The notes: generated by a model from the sequence alone, not told the origin. Counted from the stretch's first letter, positions 23,081 through 35,349 are shown. The stretch is DNA of 64,000 nt from Takakia lepidozioides (GCA_030704615.1 CM060733.1:1798001-1862000), one strand, 5' to 3'. Numbers and translations: made by a program.

Positions 23081-25599
23081 AGTGACAGTGGCCCTGAAAA
23101 CTTTAAGAGAGAGAAGATATACATGTCATGTCAAGACATGGACAAGACCACTAAGGTCATTGTCATTGAAAGACAAAGCAACCCTTTACAGGGCATCATC
23201 TAACAACCCCTTTTACCAACTCATTTGAACATCTTATAACTTTTCAGGGTATCTGAAAAAACAGGGTGGGAGGGCGGGATTCCTGGTCATTCATATCCTG
23301 AAAGCCCCATAAGTTGACATAAAGCATTCATTTTTTGTTGTTGACACGGGTCAAGCCTTACATAATCTAGTTCTTGAGCCATTCATCTTCCTAAAACAGC
23401 ATCCTGTGTAGGCGTGAAACTGATCTGTCAGTGCCAAGACACATGCAAGATTCATAAAGTAGAAGCGTGGCTGAGTTTTTTCAGGCACATGTAAGCCTGG
23501 ATAGTTATTCCAGGACTTCAAGATCAAAACTCTGCCATAGTATAAGGTAGGAAGCGCACAACATCTACCAGCAAGCAATTCTTGAAAACCAAAATACTGA
23601 TAAGGCCAGGTCTGAAGGTGCTTCAGTGCCAAGTCATAAGCCAGATTTCTAACAAAACAAAACATAGGGCTGAGTACCCTCAAGTAGATATGGGCCTGGA
23701 GTGGTATTCCAGGGCCTCATAACAAGCTCTGCTAGTTAAAGAAATGAACTCAGAAACCATTGTCCCCTATCATGCAATGAAATAGTGGTGATATAAGAGC
23801 CTTGAAGAATGTTTGTTATCACAAGGTCTATCTTCTGATCCATCAGAGCCAGGCCATGGTGTTTCATTTCAGAGCTTAGTTTCCATGCTGCCAGAGCTAT
23901 AGCCGCAGCCATGTACCTTTGTTGAAAACAGCCAGAGCCTTCAACAGAGATTTTGTTCTCTATGAAGTCCCTTGTGTGTCTTAACTCCAAAACATATAGA
24001 AGTGGTTATCAAGAACCAAAAACAGGGATAAGGAGTAAGAAGGTGATCCTCATTAGAGCAGACTTGAAGCCGATTTGAGGCAGCAAGATGGCAGATTTGA
24101 AACAACAGTCGGTATCAGCAGCTTCAGGCGGTAGCAGCAATCCCTTATGCATGAATCAGACTCTGCAAGCTTCAATAATTCAAGACAAGTGAAGACCCTC
24201 ACCTGTGCCCGTCCCAAAAACCACCACATAGAGATGTGTGTTAGTGAGGATGCATCAGGTGAGTGGCAGGTTTTCACAGTTGCTATCCATGTCAGTGTTG
24301 AATTCTAAAGCATGTACAAATCGTAATCCAAGCAAGGGTACACTCAAAAAAAAAAAAACCTTGAGTGTTTGTGGTATGCCCTGCGCCATGGCGTCCAGTA
24401 GATGTCTCCAGCAGAACGTAATCAAAGTAGAAGTGTTCACAGATAGAGAGTAGCTCATACAGAAAGAGAGCAACATGTAATCTGTGGCTAAGTAGGGGTG
24501 GAGTACTTCCCAACGAGGAGTAAGAGCGCCGCTGCGAATTTAACAGAATCATAAATTTCTGAGCAGAGCGATCACTGCATTGTCGACTGCCAGAGAGGAA
24601 TCTGTCTATCTGCCAATGCGCATCCCAAAAGCCAGCCATCACGAGTACCATGTAGCCGCAAGGGAGCAGGTTTACACGGCGCATCATCAAGGATCATAGA
24701 AGCACGAGTTCTGTGCTGTGAAATATGTCGGCCCGTTTAGGGCACAACTTCCCAATTTCTCATCCAGGGTGGATGAAAAATCACATTTTAAAGAGATGCA
24801 CTTTGTTAATGGATGATATCCCATAAAAAGGTATCTTAGGGTTACGGTATAGGCTTAGGTTTAGTAACTGCCATCATTTATGATGGTACAAATTACTACC
24901 TCTTGGATTTTTAGAATAGGTCACCATTATTCATGTATTTCATCCAGTTTAGATGAAAGAAGCAAATAGTAAGTATCATGGCCAAATGAAATCCAAAAAG
25001 TTATAGAGGGAGAGGGAGAGAGGGAGAGAGAGGGGAAAAAATAACCTCTGAAAACAGACCATGAGGATGAAAAAGGGGGACACAGCCCCGTGACCAGTAA
25101 CCTAACAAAGCTACGAGGAACTGAAGTCCCGAGCTTAAAGAGGACCAAAACTAGGAGTCTACTCAGAGAAGGATCAGTGTCTGGTGGAAGTCGAAGGAGA
25201 GATGGGCTTTGGATTTGCCCTTCCTCAGCGTGCGTTTGTGGCGCCAATTCACATCAAATTCCTCAAGCTCTGCCGACTACTGCGCACTAGTGGAGCTGCC
25301 AACATGCCGGGAGGCAGTTGTGCCAGACAATCAACTGTCCTCATTCTTGTGCACAGTTGTCCTCACTTTTCCCAGGAGTTATCAAACCCAAGGAATAGTT
25401 GCATTCGCCTTCCTTGCGCGCATCTAGCAACGGCTGCACACAAAAGCCCCCAAGCTTTCCTTGCTTCAGACATAATGTCTGAGTGAACAGAAGCATCTCA
25501 GCACAAGGTTGCACCCCCCCCCCCCCCTAAACGAGCGAGCATCTGGTCTTCCAGATGTTCCAAAAAGTGTGAGCCCAAGGTTAGAGCTGCCCATACTGG
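23081..25599. other. Gene-free stretch with a diverged tandem duplication
   Basis: No exon recognised. From about 23425 to 23725 a unit of about 195 bases seems to occur twice with heavy drift (anchors: CAGTGCCAAG near 23430 and 23622; TATTCCAGGACTTCA versus TATTCCAGGGCCTCA; AACTCTGC versus AGCTCTGC). A weak S1-like piece on the minus strand may lie at 25000-25120 (AAAAAATAACCTCTGAAAAC then GGGGGACACAGCC). Poly-C at 25506-25527. Confidence 0.4.
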
Positions 25600-27285
25600 A
25601 CAAGCGCTCCAGATAGACCCGGGTGAATTGGTCCTTGCTTGGCGAAAAAACTTTCTGCGTATTTTTTCTAGAAAACTAAGCAACGTCTGCGCTCTTAGGG
25701 ATGGATCGAACACCTCCCAAACAAGCCCTAAGAAAATGGCTTCTACCCGCCGCGGTATTTTAGTAACCTCTTTTCTCCGCCAATCGTTATTCAAGCTACT
25801 CTTTCCCACATAAATATGGTTTTCCAAAAAATCCCTCGTATTCTTTGATCTGTGGATGAACAGTCTGTCCTTAATTCCCCCTTCACAGCTTCTGAGTTGA
25901 TGGAAGCCAGAGAGGCCATTGCTTCTCTTAAGTCTCCTGGTCTAGACAGTATGCCTGTCGAATTCCTTAAATCGCTCTGGTCTGAGATAGGGGAAGATTT
26001 CGTGCTCATGGCCAATGATATTCTAAGTAAGGGAATCATTCCTTCAGTAGCATCCAAACATGGCTTCTAACCAATAAACTCCAAGGCAAGGACAGATTCC
26101 CTGGCCTCAATCCCTAGAGATGGATTGTCCAAGGGGCAAGATCTTCTAGAGCCAAAGCAATTGGCTCTAAAGCCTGGTAGTCTATTTGGGACGCATGGCT
26201 TTCGTATAAGGCATTTGCTCTTTCAATCCTGTCCTAACACTGTTGAAGAGACTCTCCACCAGCCCATTTTTGGTAACTTTAACGTAGACTCTGATACTCT
26301 CATTTCTTGCGATAGAAAATGGGCCTTTTGGGAGCTTGCTGGGATATCACACTTCAGCCACATATGGGACTCTGGCTCCCTGTGCTCCAAAGCCTCTGCT
26401 ACGGTCGACCTCAACACTCGTAGAGTTGCAGCAGACACTGTGATTAATGCTTTACCCTCCCGTTGGATTTCTATATGCTCCCTTCCAAGAGACCGTCGGA
26501 CTTTGCCCACTTGGCTGGGGCTTGGCTGGGGGGGAGGCCAGGGAGTCCCGATGTTTTCTTTCTATGCGATCTCACGTGTTGCGCCTCTAGTGTATGGGTG
26601 GAGATTCAAGGTGGGCTTGGACGGTGCACTTCTATCACCCACTCAATCTCAGGTTGATGAGTCCTCATTGTACGCCATCAGCATCTATTGCAGACCTTGG
26701 GTAAGTCCGACCCTGTCCCCCCCCCGCTAATCATTCAGAACTATCTGGAGACGTTTGTCTGGTTTCTGTGTGCACCCTTCCAATCACTCCAATTCGATCC
26801 TGCTGGATCTCGGAAGAACATCCCCCGTTCTTTGCCATACTTGGTTAAGCTTGGTTACTCTCTCCTTAAACCTCCTGTTGTATTTTCGGATAAGTGGAAT
26901 GTGAGATGGGGTCACCTGCCATGCCTCCCAACAAGCTGGAAATCAGTTTGAAAGGATGTCTGGAGGAAAGACAGGGTTGCGAAACTCGGCGGTTTTTTCC
27001 GGACTTGGTTAACAAGATTCTGCCGGTTTCTACCTTCATTGCCGATCCCCCTCTTCTTGTGTGGTTTGTAACTCTGCTGGTCCTTAGACAATTGAGCACC
27101 GCTTGGTGGAATGCCCTTTGGCTACTTATATGTGGAGACTGGTCTGTAAGTTTTATTCGCTATGGCGTAGGGATTTCCCTCTGGATGCCTTTGTCCTTCT
27201 GCTAATTAACATCCGCCTTCCTTTTGAGATTCACTTCTTTGGCAGCACGAAGCTCTGAAAGGTTTCTCCGGCTGCATTGTAAGAT
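25600..27285 (+). mobile_element. Decayed L1-like non-LTR retrotransposon (plus strand)
   Basis: 25850-26070 reads as the start of an L1-type polymerase domain (FTASELMEAREAIASLKSPG, MPVEFLKSLWSEIGEDF). It then jumps, with the palm missing, to the C-terminal part: HQPIFGNFNVDSDTLISC, WAFWELAGISHFSHIWD and, near 27050-27140 after frameshifts, a zinc-knuckle reading CVVCN...TIEHRLVECPLATYMW. Large internal deletion and many frameshifts. The C-terminal part is related to the minus-strand L1-like element at 28390-39790. It ends against an S1 SINE. Confidence 0.7.
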
Positions 27286-27288
27286 TAG

Positions 27289-27490
27289 GGAAACACCTGG
27301 GAGCGACAGCTCACAAATCAGGCCCCTTAATAGTGAGAGGAGAAAATAACCTCTTTCACTGTAACCGCGCCATGAAGGCGTAGAAATGGGACACCGCCCA
27401 AGGGAAGGGGGAGAAGAACATACCACACCCGTCAAGTAGCAGAAATTGACCACAGAATCATCTGGGTGGCATTCAGTGCACTAACCAAAC
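27289..27490 (-). repeat. tRNA-derived SINE, family S1
   Basis: Plus strand begins ACACCTGGGAGCGACAGCTC, then ACAAATCAGGCCCCTTAATA and GAAAATAACCTCTTTCACTG. Almost the same text occurs at 44880-44960. The tRNA-like head is at the right end on the minus strand and has decayed in its A-box. Confidence 0.7.
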
Positions 27491-27804
27491 CTACAGACTG
27501 TTGGTGTCTTTTCTCTCTTTAATCAAAATCATACCATCAACAAGTAATAAACCCATGAAAATTATTTATATTTTTTAATTTGAAAATTATTGTATGAAGT
27601 GCAGTTTCCTAAAGATATGTAAAGTTAGAATATAAGGTTACAAGTGGGAGAACATAGTTACCTCAAATATAATTTAAGGACTTGACATTCTTTACATAGC
27701 TGGATTGTGTGGTCTAGGGGAAAAGAAAAGACTTTGAACCAAAAGAAGAGAAGGAAGAAGGGAAGAAGACGCTTGCCAAAACAAATGTAATGTTGTGATG
27801 GCAA

Positions 27805-27950
27805 CCAAGTTGTAGCCGAGTGGTAATGGGTTGGTGTCACAAATGGGTCCACCTTCCCGCCGGAAGGTGGTAGCCCTTTCCGGGTCAAGAGACACCAAAA
27901 TTTACGGTTTCTTGGGGAGGCGCCATATATATATATATATATATATATAT
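27805..27950 (+). repeat. SINE family S2 copy ending in (AT)n
   Basis: TAGCCGAGTGGTAATGGG A-box-like head, then a body shared with the S2 copy at 21830-21985 (hairpin CCACCTTCCCGCCGGAAGGTGG, then GAGACACCAAAATTTACG). The B-box portion is deleted relative to that copy. The end is a pure (AT)n run at 27927-27950. Both S2 copies touching TA repeats points to a tail or target made of TA. Confidence 0.6.
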
Positions 27951-28021
27951 GCAAAGGGAACGGAGGCCTTTCTAATCAAATTAAATAAGGAAAGATTACA
28001 AAATAGGTGGAAAAAATAACC

Positions 28022-28090
28022 ACCTGGGGCCGTAAGTACTTACTGATGGGGAACATCCCAGTCACTGAAGCTAAGCAAGCTAAAGATAGA
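28022..28090 (+). repeat. 5S rRNA-like fragment
   Basis: CATCCCAGTCACTGAAGCTA followed by AGCAAGCT resembles the 5S rRNA stretch around its internal A-box (ATCCCATCAGAACTCCGAAG, TTAAGCGTGCT in plants). The preceding GGGGCCGTAAGTACTTACTG resembles a degenerate 5S 5' end. The 3' half with the C-box is not recognisable, so this is a relic or the head of a 5S-derived SINE, not a working gene. Chance similarity is possible. Confidence 0.35.
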
Positions 28091-28389
28091 ACAAGGGTGG
28101 AGGAGAAATAACGAAGGGTGTCCACTAGAAGACTTCCCTAAGACAGCTTGGAGAGATTGAAGGTAGATCGAGCACTGAAGGAGACGGAGCAGTGTAGGAG
28201 AGACTTAGCACCTACTATAGTAGTCTTACTATAGTGAAATTACACTAAGCGGAGGGAACCAAAATCTGCAGGGCATTTAGAACTGCAGGCAGGTGAAACG
28301 AGCTAGAGTAGAAAATTGACATCTAGCTAAATTGGAGCTTGGCCTTGAAAATTGCGTCCTTGGAGCGCAGGCGCCGTCAGTTGTGGTCT

Positions 28390-29912
28390 CCCTCTTCACC
28401 CCCAGCAGGGGTCTTGCCAATGGTCGGGGACGGAGTCCTTCCATCGAACGTTGTTGGAAGTACGGGTGCAGAGCAGGTCGCTCTTGCCCCAGGTGAGGTC
28501 AAAGTCCTCGAGGAGTTGGGTCCTGATGGCATCCGAAGATTTTGAAATAATTGCACACAATGCCACCCAAGCCTTTCTTCCCTCAGTCATCAGATCAAGG
28601 TATATATACACAATGTAGTTCTGATGTTGGGGGGTCTCCCCTGGTACCTAAGCTTGCATCTTGATTTCCAGATATTCCAAAGCGAGTGGGCTCTGATGCA
28701 AGACCAAATTGGGCAAGATAAGGAAGAGGACCCAGGTTGATTGTTCAACAAGAACAAGGATGAAGCTGGTGAGGAAGGTAGGGTATTCTAGTTCGAGTAG
28801 AATCGGGTGACCAACTCCCAGATTTTGCGAACATGAGGGCATTGCACCAGACAGTGCTCGATTGTCTCCATGTTTTGAGCACAAATGGGGCAATGTTGTG
28901 GGCCTTTCAGTGCGTTTGCATTGACAGGCAGAATTTTATGAGCCACCTTCCACAAGAAGGCTGATACCTTGGCTACTTTGTTTTTTTTCCAGACTTCCTT
29001 CCAAACAATGGTCCAGTTCGTGTTGTCCCCCAGAGCATGTCTCCATTTCTTTTTCCATTTAAGGCCGAAAGAACATAGAGGTGAGAGCAAGGAGTACCCC
29101 TTTGTAACAGTGTATGCGAAGAATGGTAATTTGGCCCTGTCCATCCATGTCCACTCTGTAGGATCGAATTGCAACCCCTTGATAGGGTGGCGCTTGAGAA
29201 ACCAAAGGAAGTAGTTGCTGCTAACCCAATGAATGAGATCTCCAATTGGGGATTGCGGGTTGCAGACCCCAGTTCCATCGATGACCCTAATTGGGAACTA
29301 GGTATGCACGTTGGTTTCCTGCTGTCCTATGAAGCTGAGCATACCAGAATGAGCCACAAGGAATTCCAGCCCCAAGGCGAGGTCTCCATTCCTAGATAGA
29401 ACAAGTATGACTGATCTTGGCCTGTTTTGATTGCCATCTGCCAACCAGACTGGGACACCATGATGGGTGCTGCTCTCTCTTAGCAGTGCCAGGCTGTATT
29501 TTAGGATTTGTTGGGTGATGTTGTCCTAGTATATGGCCCGACTGGATCCCACCGATGTTGACACTTCTTGAGTTGAGATGAACTCCCTATTCTCCCAAAC
29601 ATTTCCCAAGTCAGTGAATCCTTTCCCTTCCCACTAAGCCCATTTGGGTTTGAACTGAAGGAGGCTTTCAGATTCGAGGTTGAGATTCCCAAATATTGGC
29701 CGCCGTAGGCATTCAGCCTTGGTTAGTGGCACGCGTAGGGTAAGGTGCCCTCTCAGAAGTGTCCACGCTCTCCAGATTGACTTCCATGCATCAGAGCCAA
29801 GGGCATACTTAATGGTTTTTCCCCGAACAATCCATCGCAGGGACAGGGTCCACAATTTAGAGGAGTTCGGAATGGAGCCGGTAAGATAAGGCTGCGCCAG
29901 CTTACTCCACGG
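28390..29912 (-). mobile_element. L1-like retrotransposon D, 3' part (minus strand)
   Basis: Carries the C-terminal half of an L1-type polymerase ORF: WSKLAQPYLTGSIPNSSKLW at the inner end, LRRPIFGNLNLESESLLQF, LWKVAHKILPVNANALKG and a zinc-knuckle (CPICAQNMETIEHCLVQCPH), then LWNIWKSR. Several frameshifts. Its other part is 38245-39790; the two were separated by insertion of family B. The lower limit is approximate. Confidence 0.8.
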
Positions 29913-29917
29913 TGAGA
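29913..29917. repeat. Target-site duplication TGAGA of family B (left copy)
   Basis: TGAGA here and at 38240-38244 flank family B. Removing the insert and one copy joins the L1-like element D in frame (RALIHYLS to PWSKLAQP), which supports this 5-base duplication. Confidence 0.75.
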
Positions 29918-29988
29918 AATGAAATGAAATGAAATGAAATGGTGCTTTATAACATCCGCGGAAAGCTCATAGAGCTTATGGGACAAAA
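29918..29988 (-). repeat. Family B 3' tail with hairpin and (ATTTC)n
   Basis: Minus strand: CCATTTTGTCCCATAAGCTC, TATGAGCTTTCCGCGGATG, TTATAAAGCACC, then about five ATTTC units ending at the target duplication. This is the reference for the solo tails at 18498, 53081, 56279 and 60590. Confidence 0.9.
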
Positions 29989-30029
29989 TGGAAGAAAACA
30001 TGAGAGAGGAACAAATCCAGAAACCACAA

Positions 30030-31945
30030 TTAATGTTCTAGCGATTGTCTAAGGGTGAAGGCCTCGTGTAGGTAGGCTGCCAAGCATTTTTTATCCTCAT
30101 AGTGGAAGACATCAGTGAGAGTTTGGGTTCCACTGAATAAACAGTGGAATCTCCCACGGTTCTCGTAGTATAGAGGGCAGTAGAAGAAGAAGTGTTCTTT
30201 AGTTTCAATTTCCTTGTTGTGCCCTATGCAAGCTAGACATAGGCGGTCCTCCCGTTGCAGGTTTTCCCATCTGCCAGTCTCTATCCGTAGGTTGTGGGAA
30301 CTCACCCTGAACCGCCCCAATGCCCTCAGGAGGGGAGGAGATAAGGGTGCTGAAAGGTAATTTGGTCTCAAGATTCTATCATCGCGGAGCACCAAGAATG
30401 TCTCTCGATAGAAGTGGAGCTTTGTCGTGAGATTGGGTAGCTTCCAAGTTTTCTTGACATGTAATTCCATAAGCTCTCTCCTAATGAGTCTGTTGCGGTC
30501 ATGTCTCGATGTGATGTCCACCTCATCTGGGTTCATTGGTAATAGGAAAGCAGTAGAAAGTCTGTTACGTCGAAATAAACTGTCCACTCGAGCATACCAG
30601 GAGTTCCTGAAACCTGCAGCTTTGAGCCTCATAGATGTTGTGAGGGCCCTTGCCACTAGCCCTTTGGGTGGAAGGGCCTGCAATCTATGGAGAAAGATTG
30701 TAAGCCTGAAGAGGGCCTCGGATTGCAATGGTACACATGTGAACTCTGCACCTAGGATCTGAAATGGAGTTGTGCTCCTGGCGCCAAGCACTGCTTGGAG
30801 TAAAGATGACTGTAATGGTTCCAAATTCTTTTCCCACCAGGAGACAGGGACACCAAGTGCCCAGAATTCACAACCACAGATGGTAGCAGGGCTGACGACG
30901 GTGTCAAACAGCCACGTTTTGGTCGGGGGATGCCGCAGATGTATTTGCTTGCATTTGGCCTGAAGGCGGACGGAGGCCGCCTTACCTTTAGTCAATCTGT
31001 CCAAGGCAGTGGCTGCAAAGTGAAACTTGGGGGAGTGGATAACCAGACCCAGGTACCGGTATGATTTCACAATCTCAATTTCCTGCTGGTTGAAGAAGAT
31101 GAATCTACGATCAGCCTGGCCATTGAAGACCATGATCTTGGTCTTGCTAAGATTGACTTGCATCCCATAGTCTTTGCAAAACTGTTCCAAAATTTTGAGA
31201 TGGCGTTACAGAAAGATTGGGGATTGTGCCAAAAGGGCAACATCATCAGCGTAGAGGAGATCTGATTGGGTTGGTCCCCCATCCAATGGTACCCCAACCC
31301 CATGGTTTTTTTATATGTAATTCTCCAAGGCGTCAATGTAGATCCCGAACAGGGTAGGTGAAAGGGGGCAGCCTTGTTTGACTCCAATGTTGCTGTGGAT
31401 CTCGGCTGAGAATTCACCAGCGACGTTGACCATGCCAGTGACAATCTTCATACATAGAAGAGATAGCACAAAGGATGTCTGGAGGGACGTCCACTCTATG
31501 GAGCCGTTGGAAGAGAAGGTCCCGAGGAACTGAATCAAAGGCTTTGTGAAAGTCCACGAAGCAAACATAGACCATTCTTTTGTCATAGCGTGCACTTTCC
31601 ACCATAACCTGAAGAGTGAAGATGTGGTCAATAGTGGATCTGTTGCGACGGAAACTAGCCTGTCCCTCAGCACGAATGCGAGAGGACTCAGCCCAATCAT
31701 CCAGTTCCATGGCCACTACTGCCCCAAACAGTTTAGCAAGTAATGAGGACTCCATAATAGTACGATAGTTTGTCGGTGCGAGCCTGTCACCGCTCTTGAA
31801 AAGTGGGTGGATGATGCTCTTTGTCCACTCTGTTGGAAAGCCCCGTTGCACCACCTCATTGAAGAGGTTAGCTATAAAAGGGGCTAAAGTAGGTGCATCA
31901 TGCTTGATGAATTCAGTCTGAAGTCCTGAAATGTCCACAGCTCTG
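30030..31945 (-). pseudogene. Family B reverse transcriptase, C-terminal two thirds
   Basis: From the Copia junction: ISGLQTEFIKHDAPTLAPF, GDRLAPTNYRTIMESSLLAK, GQASFRRNRSTIDHIFTLQ, VCFVDFHKAFDSVPRDLLF, then after a frameshift near 31410-31450 IGVKQGCPLSPTLFGIYIDA. After a further break comes the catalytic LYADDVALLA (about 31225-31255). Finally a 386-codon open stretch (31190-30030) holds SYRYLGLVIHSPK and a terminal knuckle-like CLACIGHNKEIETKEHFFFYC. At least two frame breaks. Clade not assigned. Confidence 0.85.
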
Positions 31946-31950
31946 CCATT
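31946..31950. repeat. Target-site duplication CCATT of the Copia element (left copy)
   Basis: CCATT directly before the TG of the left LTR. The same CCATT follows the CA of the right LTR at 36614-36618. Confidence 0.9.
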
Positions 31951-32241
31951 TGTTAGAATTGAGCAAGAACATGAACAAGAACTAAAGTCTTAGACTAAAG
32001 CTAAAACTAAAGCTCTCCTCCCAACCATAGCAGCCACCATCATACTCTTACACTTAGACTAGTGGCTTCACCCCCGAGCTTGTACAAGAAGGTCTCTACG
32101 AGTCCTATTTGGTCACTTCCACTTCCACTATGGTGACCATCCACCTTCCAAAGGTGAGTTAAACAAGATAGTCTCTTAGACTTCTAAACCTTTGGCCTTC
32201 AAGACTCTTAGTCTTCTAGATATGTTTAATTACTTCCAACA
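31951..32241 (-). repeat. Copia LTR, 3' LTR of the element (left on the map)
   Basis: 291 bases, TGTTAGAATTGAGC to CTTCCAACA, with TG...CA ends. Compared by eye with the other LTR (36322-36613), about seven substitutions and one single-base indel are visible, roughly 2-3% divergence. Confidence 0.92.
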
Positions 32242-32262
32242 CTCCCACTCAATTAAACCATA

Positions 32263-32766
32263 TCATTGAGCTACTTCGTTTGTCTTTGGAGAAGAGACAC
32301 CAAGTAAGGCTGAACACTTCATGTGTTTTGTTTGTGGTAGACTCTTCGTTAAAACATCCGCAACCATATCTCCTGTAGCACAATAGATCACCTTGATCTC
32401 TCCCTTGCATACAACTTCCCGTATGTAATGATGTTGCACTTCAATGTGCTTCGTCCTTGAATGATACTTCGGATTCGGACTTAGTGCAATCGCACTTTGA
32501 TTGTCACAATAGAGAGTTGTAGGTAGTGATTGGAGATGACCCAAATCTCCAAGCAACTTTCGTAACCAAATAGCTTCCTTTGCTGCTTGTGTAATGGACA
32601 TGTACTCAGCTTCTGTTGATGACAACGCTGTTGTAACTTGTCGTTTGCTAGACCAAGATACAGTTCCACCTGCTAGGAGAAAACAATGGCCTGAAGTTGA
32701 TTTTCTACTATCGACGTCTCCTGCCCAGTCAGCATAAGCAAACCCCAACAAACTTGGATCTTCCAC
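32263..32766 (-). pseudogene. Copia RNase H domain
   Basis: Starts GFAYADWAGDVDSRKSTSG, then SWSSKRQVTTALSSTEAEY, LYCDNQSAIALSPNPKYHSR, TKHIEVQHHYIREVV and DMVADVLTKSLP: the Copia RNase H signature, with the catalytic D-E-D positions present (YADWAG, STEAEY, YCDNQS). Runs to a TAG/TGA-type stop just before the purine tract. It is in a different frame from the RT segment upstream. Confidence 0.9.
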
Positions 32767-32899
32767 TCTCTTGTAGAGTAGACCGGAGGTTGATGTTCCT
32801 CTTAGATATCAAAATATCCTCTTCACTGCTTTCCAATGGGTTTGTCCGGGATTTGAAAGAAATTGTGAGACCACTCCCATTGAATGTGCAATGTCTGGC

Positions 32900-33802
32900 C
32901 TAGTACAAACCATGCAATACATCAAACTGCCGACTGCACTTTGATAAGGAGTTTTCCTCATATCCACTCAAGTGCTCTTCTTGAGTCTTAGGTGCCATAT
33001 CTTTCGTAAGTTTCAAACCATCTTCGAGAGGAGTTGATGTTGGCTTACTCATCTCCAACTTAAACCTTTGCAGAATTGTCTCAATGTATTGTCGTTGATG
33101 TATGAATACTGTATGGTTCACTCGATCTTTGCTGATTTGAATACCAAGACAGAACTGAATCTCACCCATGTCAGTCATGGCAAACTCAGCACTCAACAAT
33201 GCTTTGGTTTCTGGCAACAACCTTTGACGATCGTTGGTGACAATGATTGTGTCATCCACATATAGAGCTATGACCACAAATTTCTCGCCCATCTTTTTCA
33301 CATAGATGTTTGTGTCAGCAATGCTTCGTTCAAATCTTGCCTTTAAGAGGTAAGCATCGATCCTGACATACCAAGCTTGAGGACTTTGTTTGAGTCCATA
33401 CAAACTCTTTTGCAGCTTACACACAATATCACTTCTTCCTTGTACAAACCCTTCAGGTTGTCTCATGTAGATATCTTCTTGTAGTTCTCCATTCAGAAAT
33501 GCCGTCTTAACTTCCATTTGATGAACTTCGTAATCATGTTGAGCTGCAAGAGCTAACAACACTCTGATACAAGAAATCTTCACCACTAGTGAGAAGGTTT
33601 CATTGTAATCCACTCCTTGAATTTGTGCATAGCGTTTAGCTACAAGACGAGTTTTGTACTGGTAAATAGATCCATCAGCTTTGTACTTCAACTTGAAGAT
33701 CCACTTGCAACCAATGGCTCTTCGTCTTGCAGGCAACCTAGTGAGTGTCCATGCTTTGTTTTGCATCAATGAATCCAACTCTGAGTTGATTGCTTCTTCC
33801 AT
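32900..33802 (-). pseudogene. Copia reverse-transcriptase domain
   Basis: Typical Copia RT: AIGCKWIFKLKYKADGSI, KTRLVAKRYAQIQGVDYNET, VHQMEVKTAFLNGELQEDIY, QSLYGLKQSP-like KSLYGLKQSPQAWY and the catalytic VVIALYVDDTIIV. Changes from the usual text (KRYAQ for KGYAQ, FSLVV for FSPVV) suggest relaxed selection. Frameshifts lie at both ends (near 33790 and near 32930). Confidence 0.92.
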
Positions 33803-33931
33803 TGTAGTTGTCTAGAGAGCGCATCGCTTCTTCATATGTAGCAGGTTCAACCACTTGTGATGCTTCTTCCATAGCTTCAATAGCACTCATAGATGTAATC
33901 AGCCTACTAGGAGCTTTTCTTTCCGCTGAGA

Positions 33932-35349
33932 TCACCTTAGAATTGGCACATCTTCAACTTCATCTCTAGAGTCCATATCAACAAGTGGTTCACCAACTTC
34001 GACTCCTTGATCAACTCCATCAAGTTGAACACCTCTATTATTTGCTTCAGCCATCTCTTGTATTGGCTCCTCATAAGACTCATCTTGGAAATGGTGTAAT
34101 GGCTCTAAGCTCATTCCCATGTCATCTTCTCCCACTACCAAAGAGGGTATGAAGTCTTCATCAAACACTACGTCCCTACTGTGTTTGACAGCCTTAGTTG
34201 TCTTATTGAACAACTTATATCCCTTCACACCTTCTGTGTAGCCAATAAAGATGTATCCTTCTGATTTAGAGTCAAGTTTCCTTCGCTTCTGAGTATGAAT
34301 ATGGACATATGCACGACATCCAAAAATCCTACAATAGGCTTCTGACCACTCCATACCTCTTCTGGTGTTTTTCCCAACACTGATTTGGTAGGTATTCTGT
34401 TGTGAAGATATGTTGCAGTGCCAATAGCTTCTGCCCAAAAATGATTTGAAAGATTCACTTCTTTCAACATACTCCTTGCAGATTCTTGTAGTGATCTATT
34501 CATCCGCTCGGCTACACCATTTTGCTCAGGAGTATATGGAACAGTAAGCTGTCGAGCTATTCTATTCTCTTGACAAAACTGATTGAAAGCCTTTGAGATG
34601 TACTCACCACCATTGTCAGATCTCAAAATCTTAAGAGGCTTTCCAGTTTGTTTTTCTGCAAGTACTTTGAACTCCTTGAATTTCTCTAGCACTTGACTTT
34701 TTTGCCTTAGGAAATTCACCACAACCCTCCTTGACAAATCATCAATGAATGTCACAAAGTACCTTGCTCCTCTAAGTGATGTGGTTTGCATTGGCCCGCA
34801 CACATCAGAATGTACAATCTCCAATATACTTGTGGCTCTTCGTCCACCATCCTTAGGAAATAGACCTCGATGTTGCTTCCCTTCCAAGCAACCTTTGCAT
34901 AGACGCATATCGCTCATCTCCTTCAATGATAGTCCTTCCACAAGATGGTTTGAGAGTTGCATCTGTCTCAACTTCTTAATGCTCACATTACCTAACCTTC
35001 TATGCCACAACTCTGTTTCTGACATGACAGGTGTAGATCCCAACTGTGGTGAAAATGTGGTAAGAGCACTAGAGACATGATCATCTTGGAATACCACTCT
35101 GTATCCCTTTGCAACAATTTGTCTTACTGACAGCAGGTTCTTTGTTAAAGTAGGGACATGTAAGACATTTTCCATCTCTATGGTTTCCCCTTCATTGAGC
35201 ATAAGAGAGATTGAACCTTCCCCACTAATGGCATGCTTGCTATCATCTCCCAAAAGAACATATTGTGTAGGTAAAAGAGATCTATAGGATAAGAAATGCT
35301 CTCTCTCTGAACTCATATGTTGAGATGCTCCTAAATCAACATACCACAC
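33932..35349 (-). pseudogene. Copia protease and integrase region
   Basis: Begins with the protease motif as VDLGASQHMS (usual form DSGAS; the serine is replaced by leucine). The GAG-pre-integrase/HHCC zinc segment follows (ELWHRRLGNVSIKKLRQM, CKGCLEGKQHRGLF). Then the integrase core has catalytic residues in IVHSDVCGPM, ILRSDNGGEY and TPEQNGVAERMN. A frameshift near 34400 moves the rest (CRAYVHIHTQKRRKLDSKSE, GYIFIGYTEGVKGYKLFN) to another frame that stops at 33932. A short further-shifted piece (33935-33738) bridges to the RT. Confidence 0.88.

Noticed and set aside
27927-27950. Pure (AT)n run as a regulatory element
   Set aside because: A plain dinucleotide repeat at the end of a SINE; nothing indicates a regulatory role.
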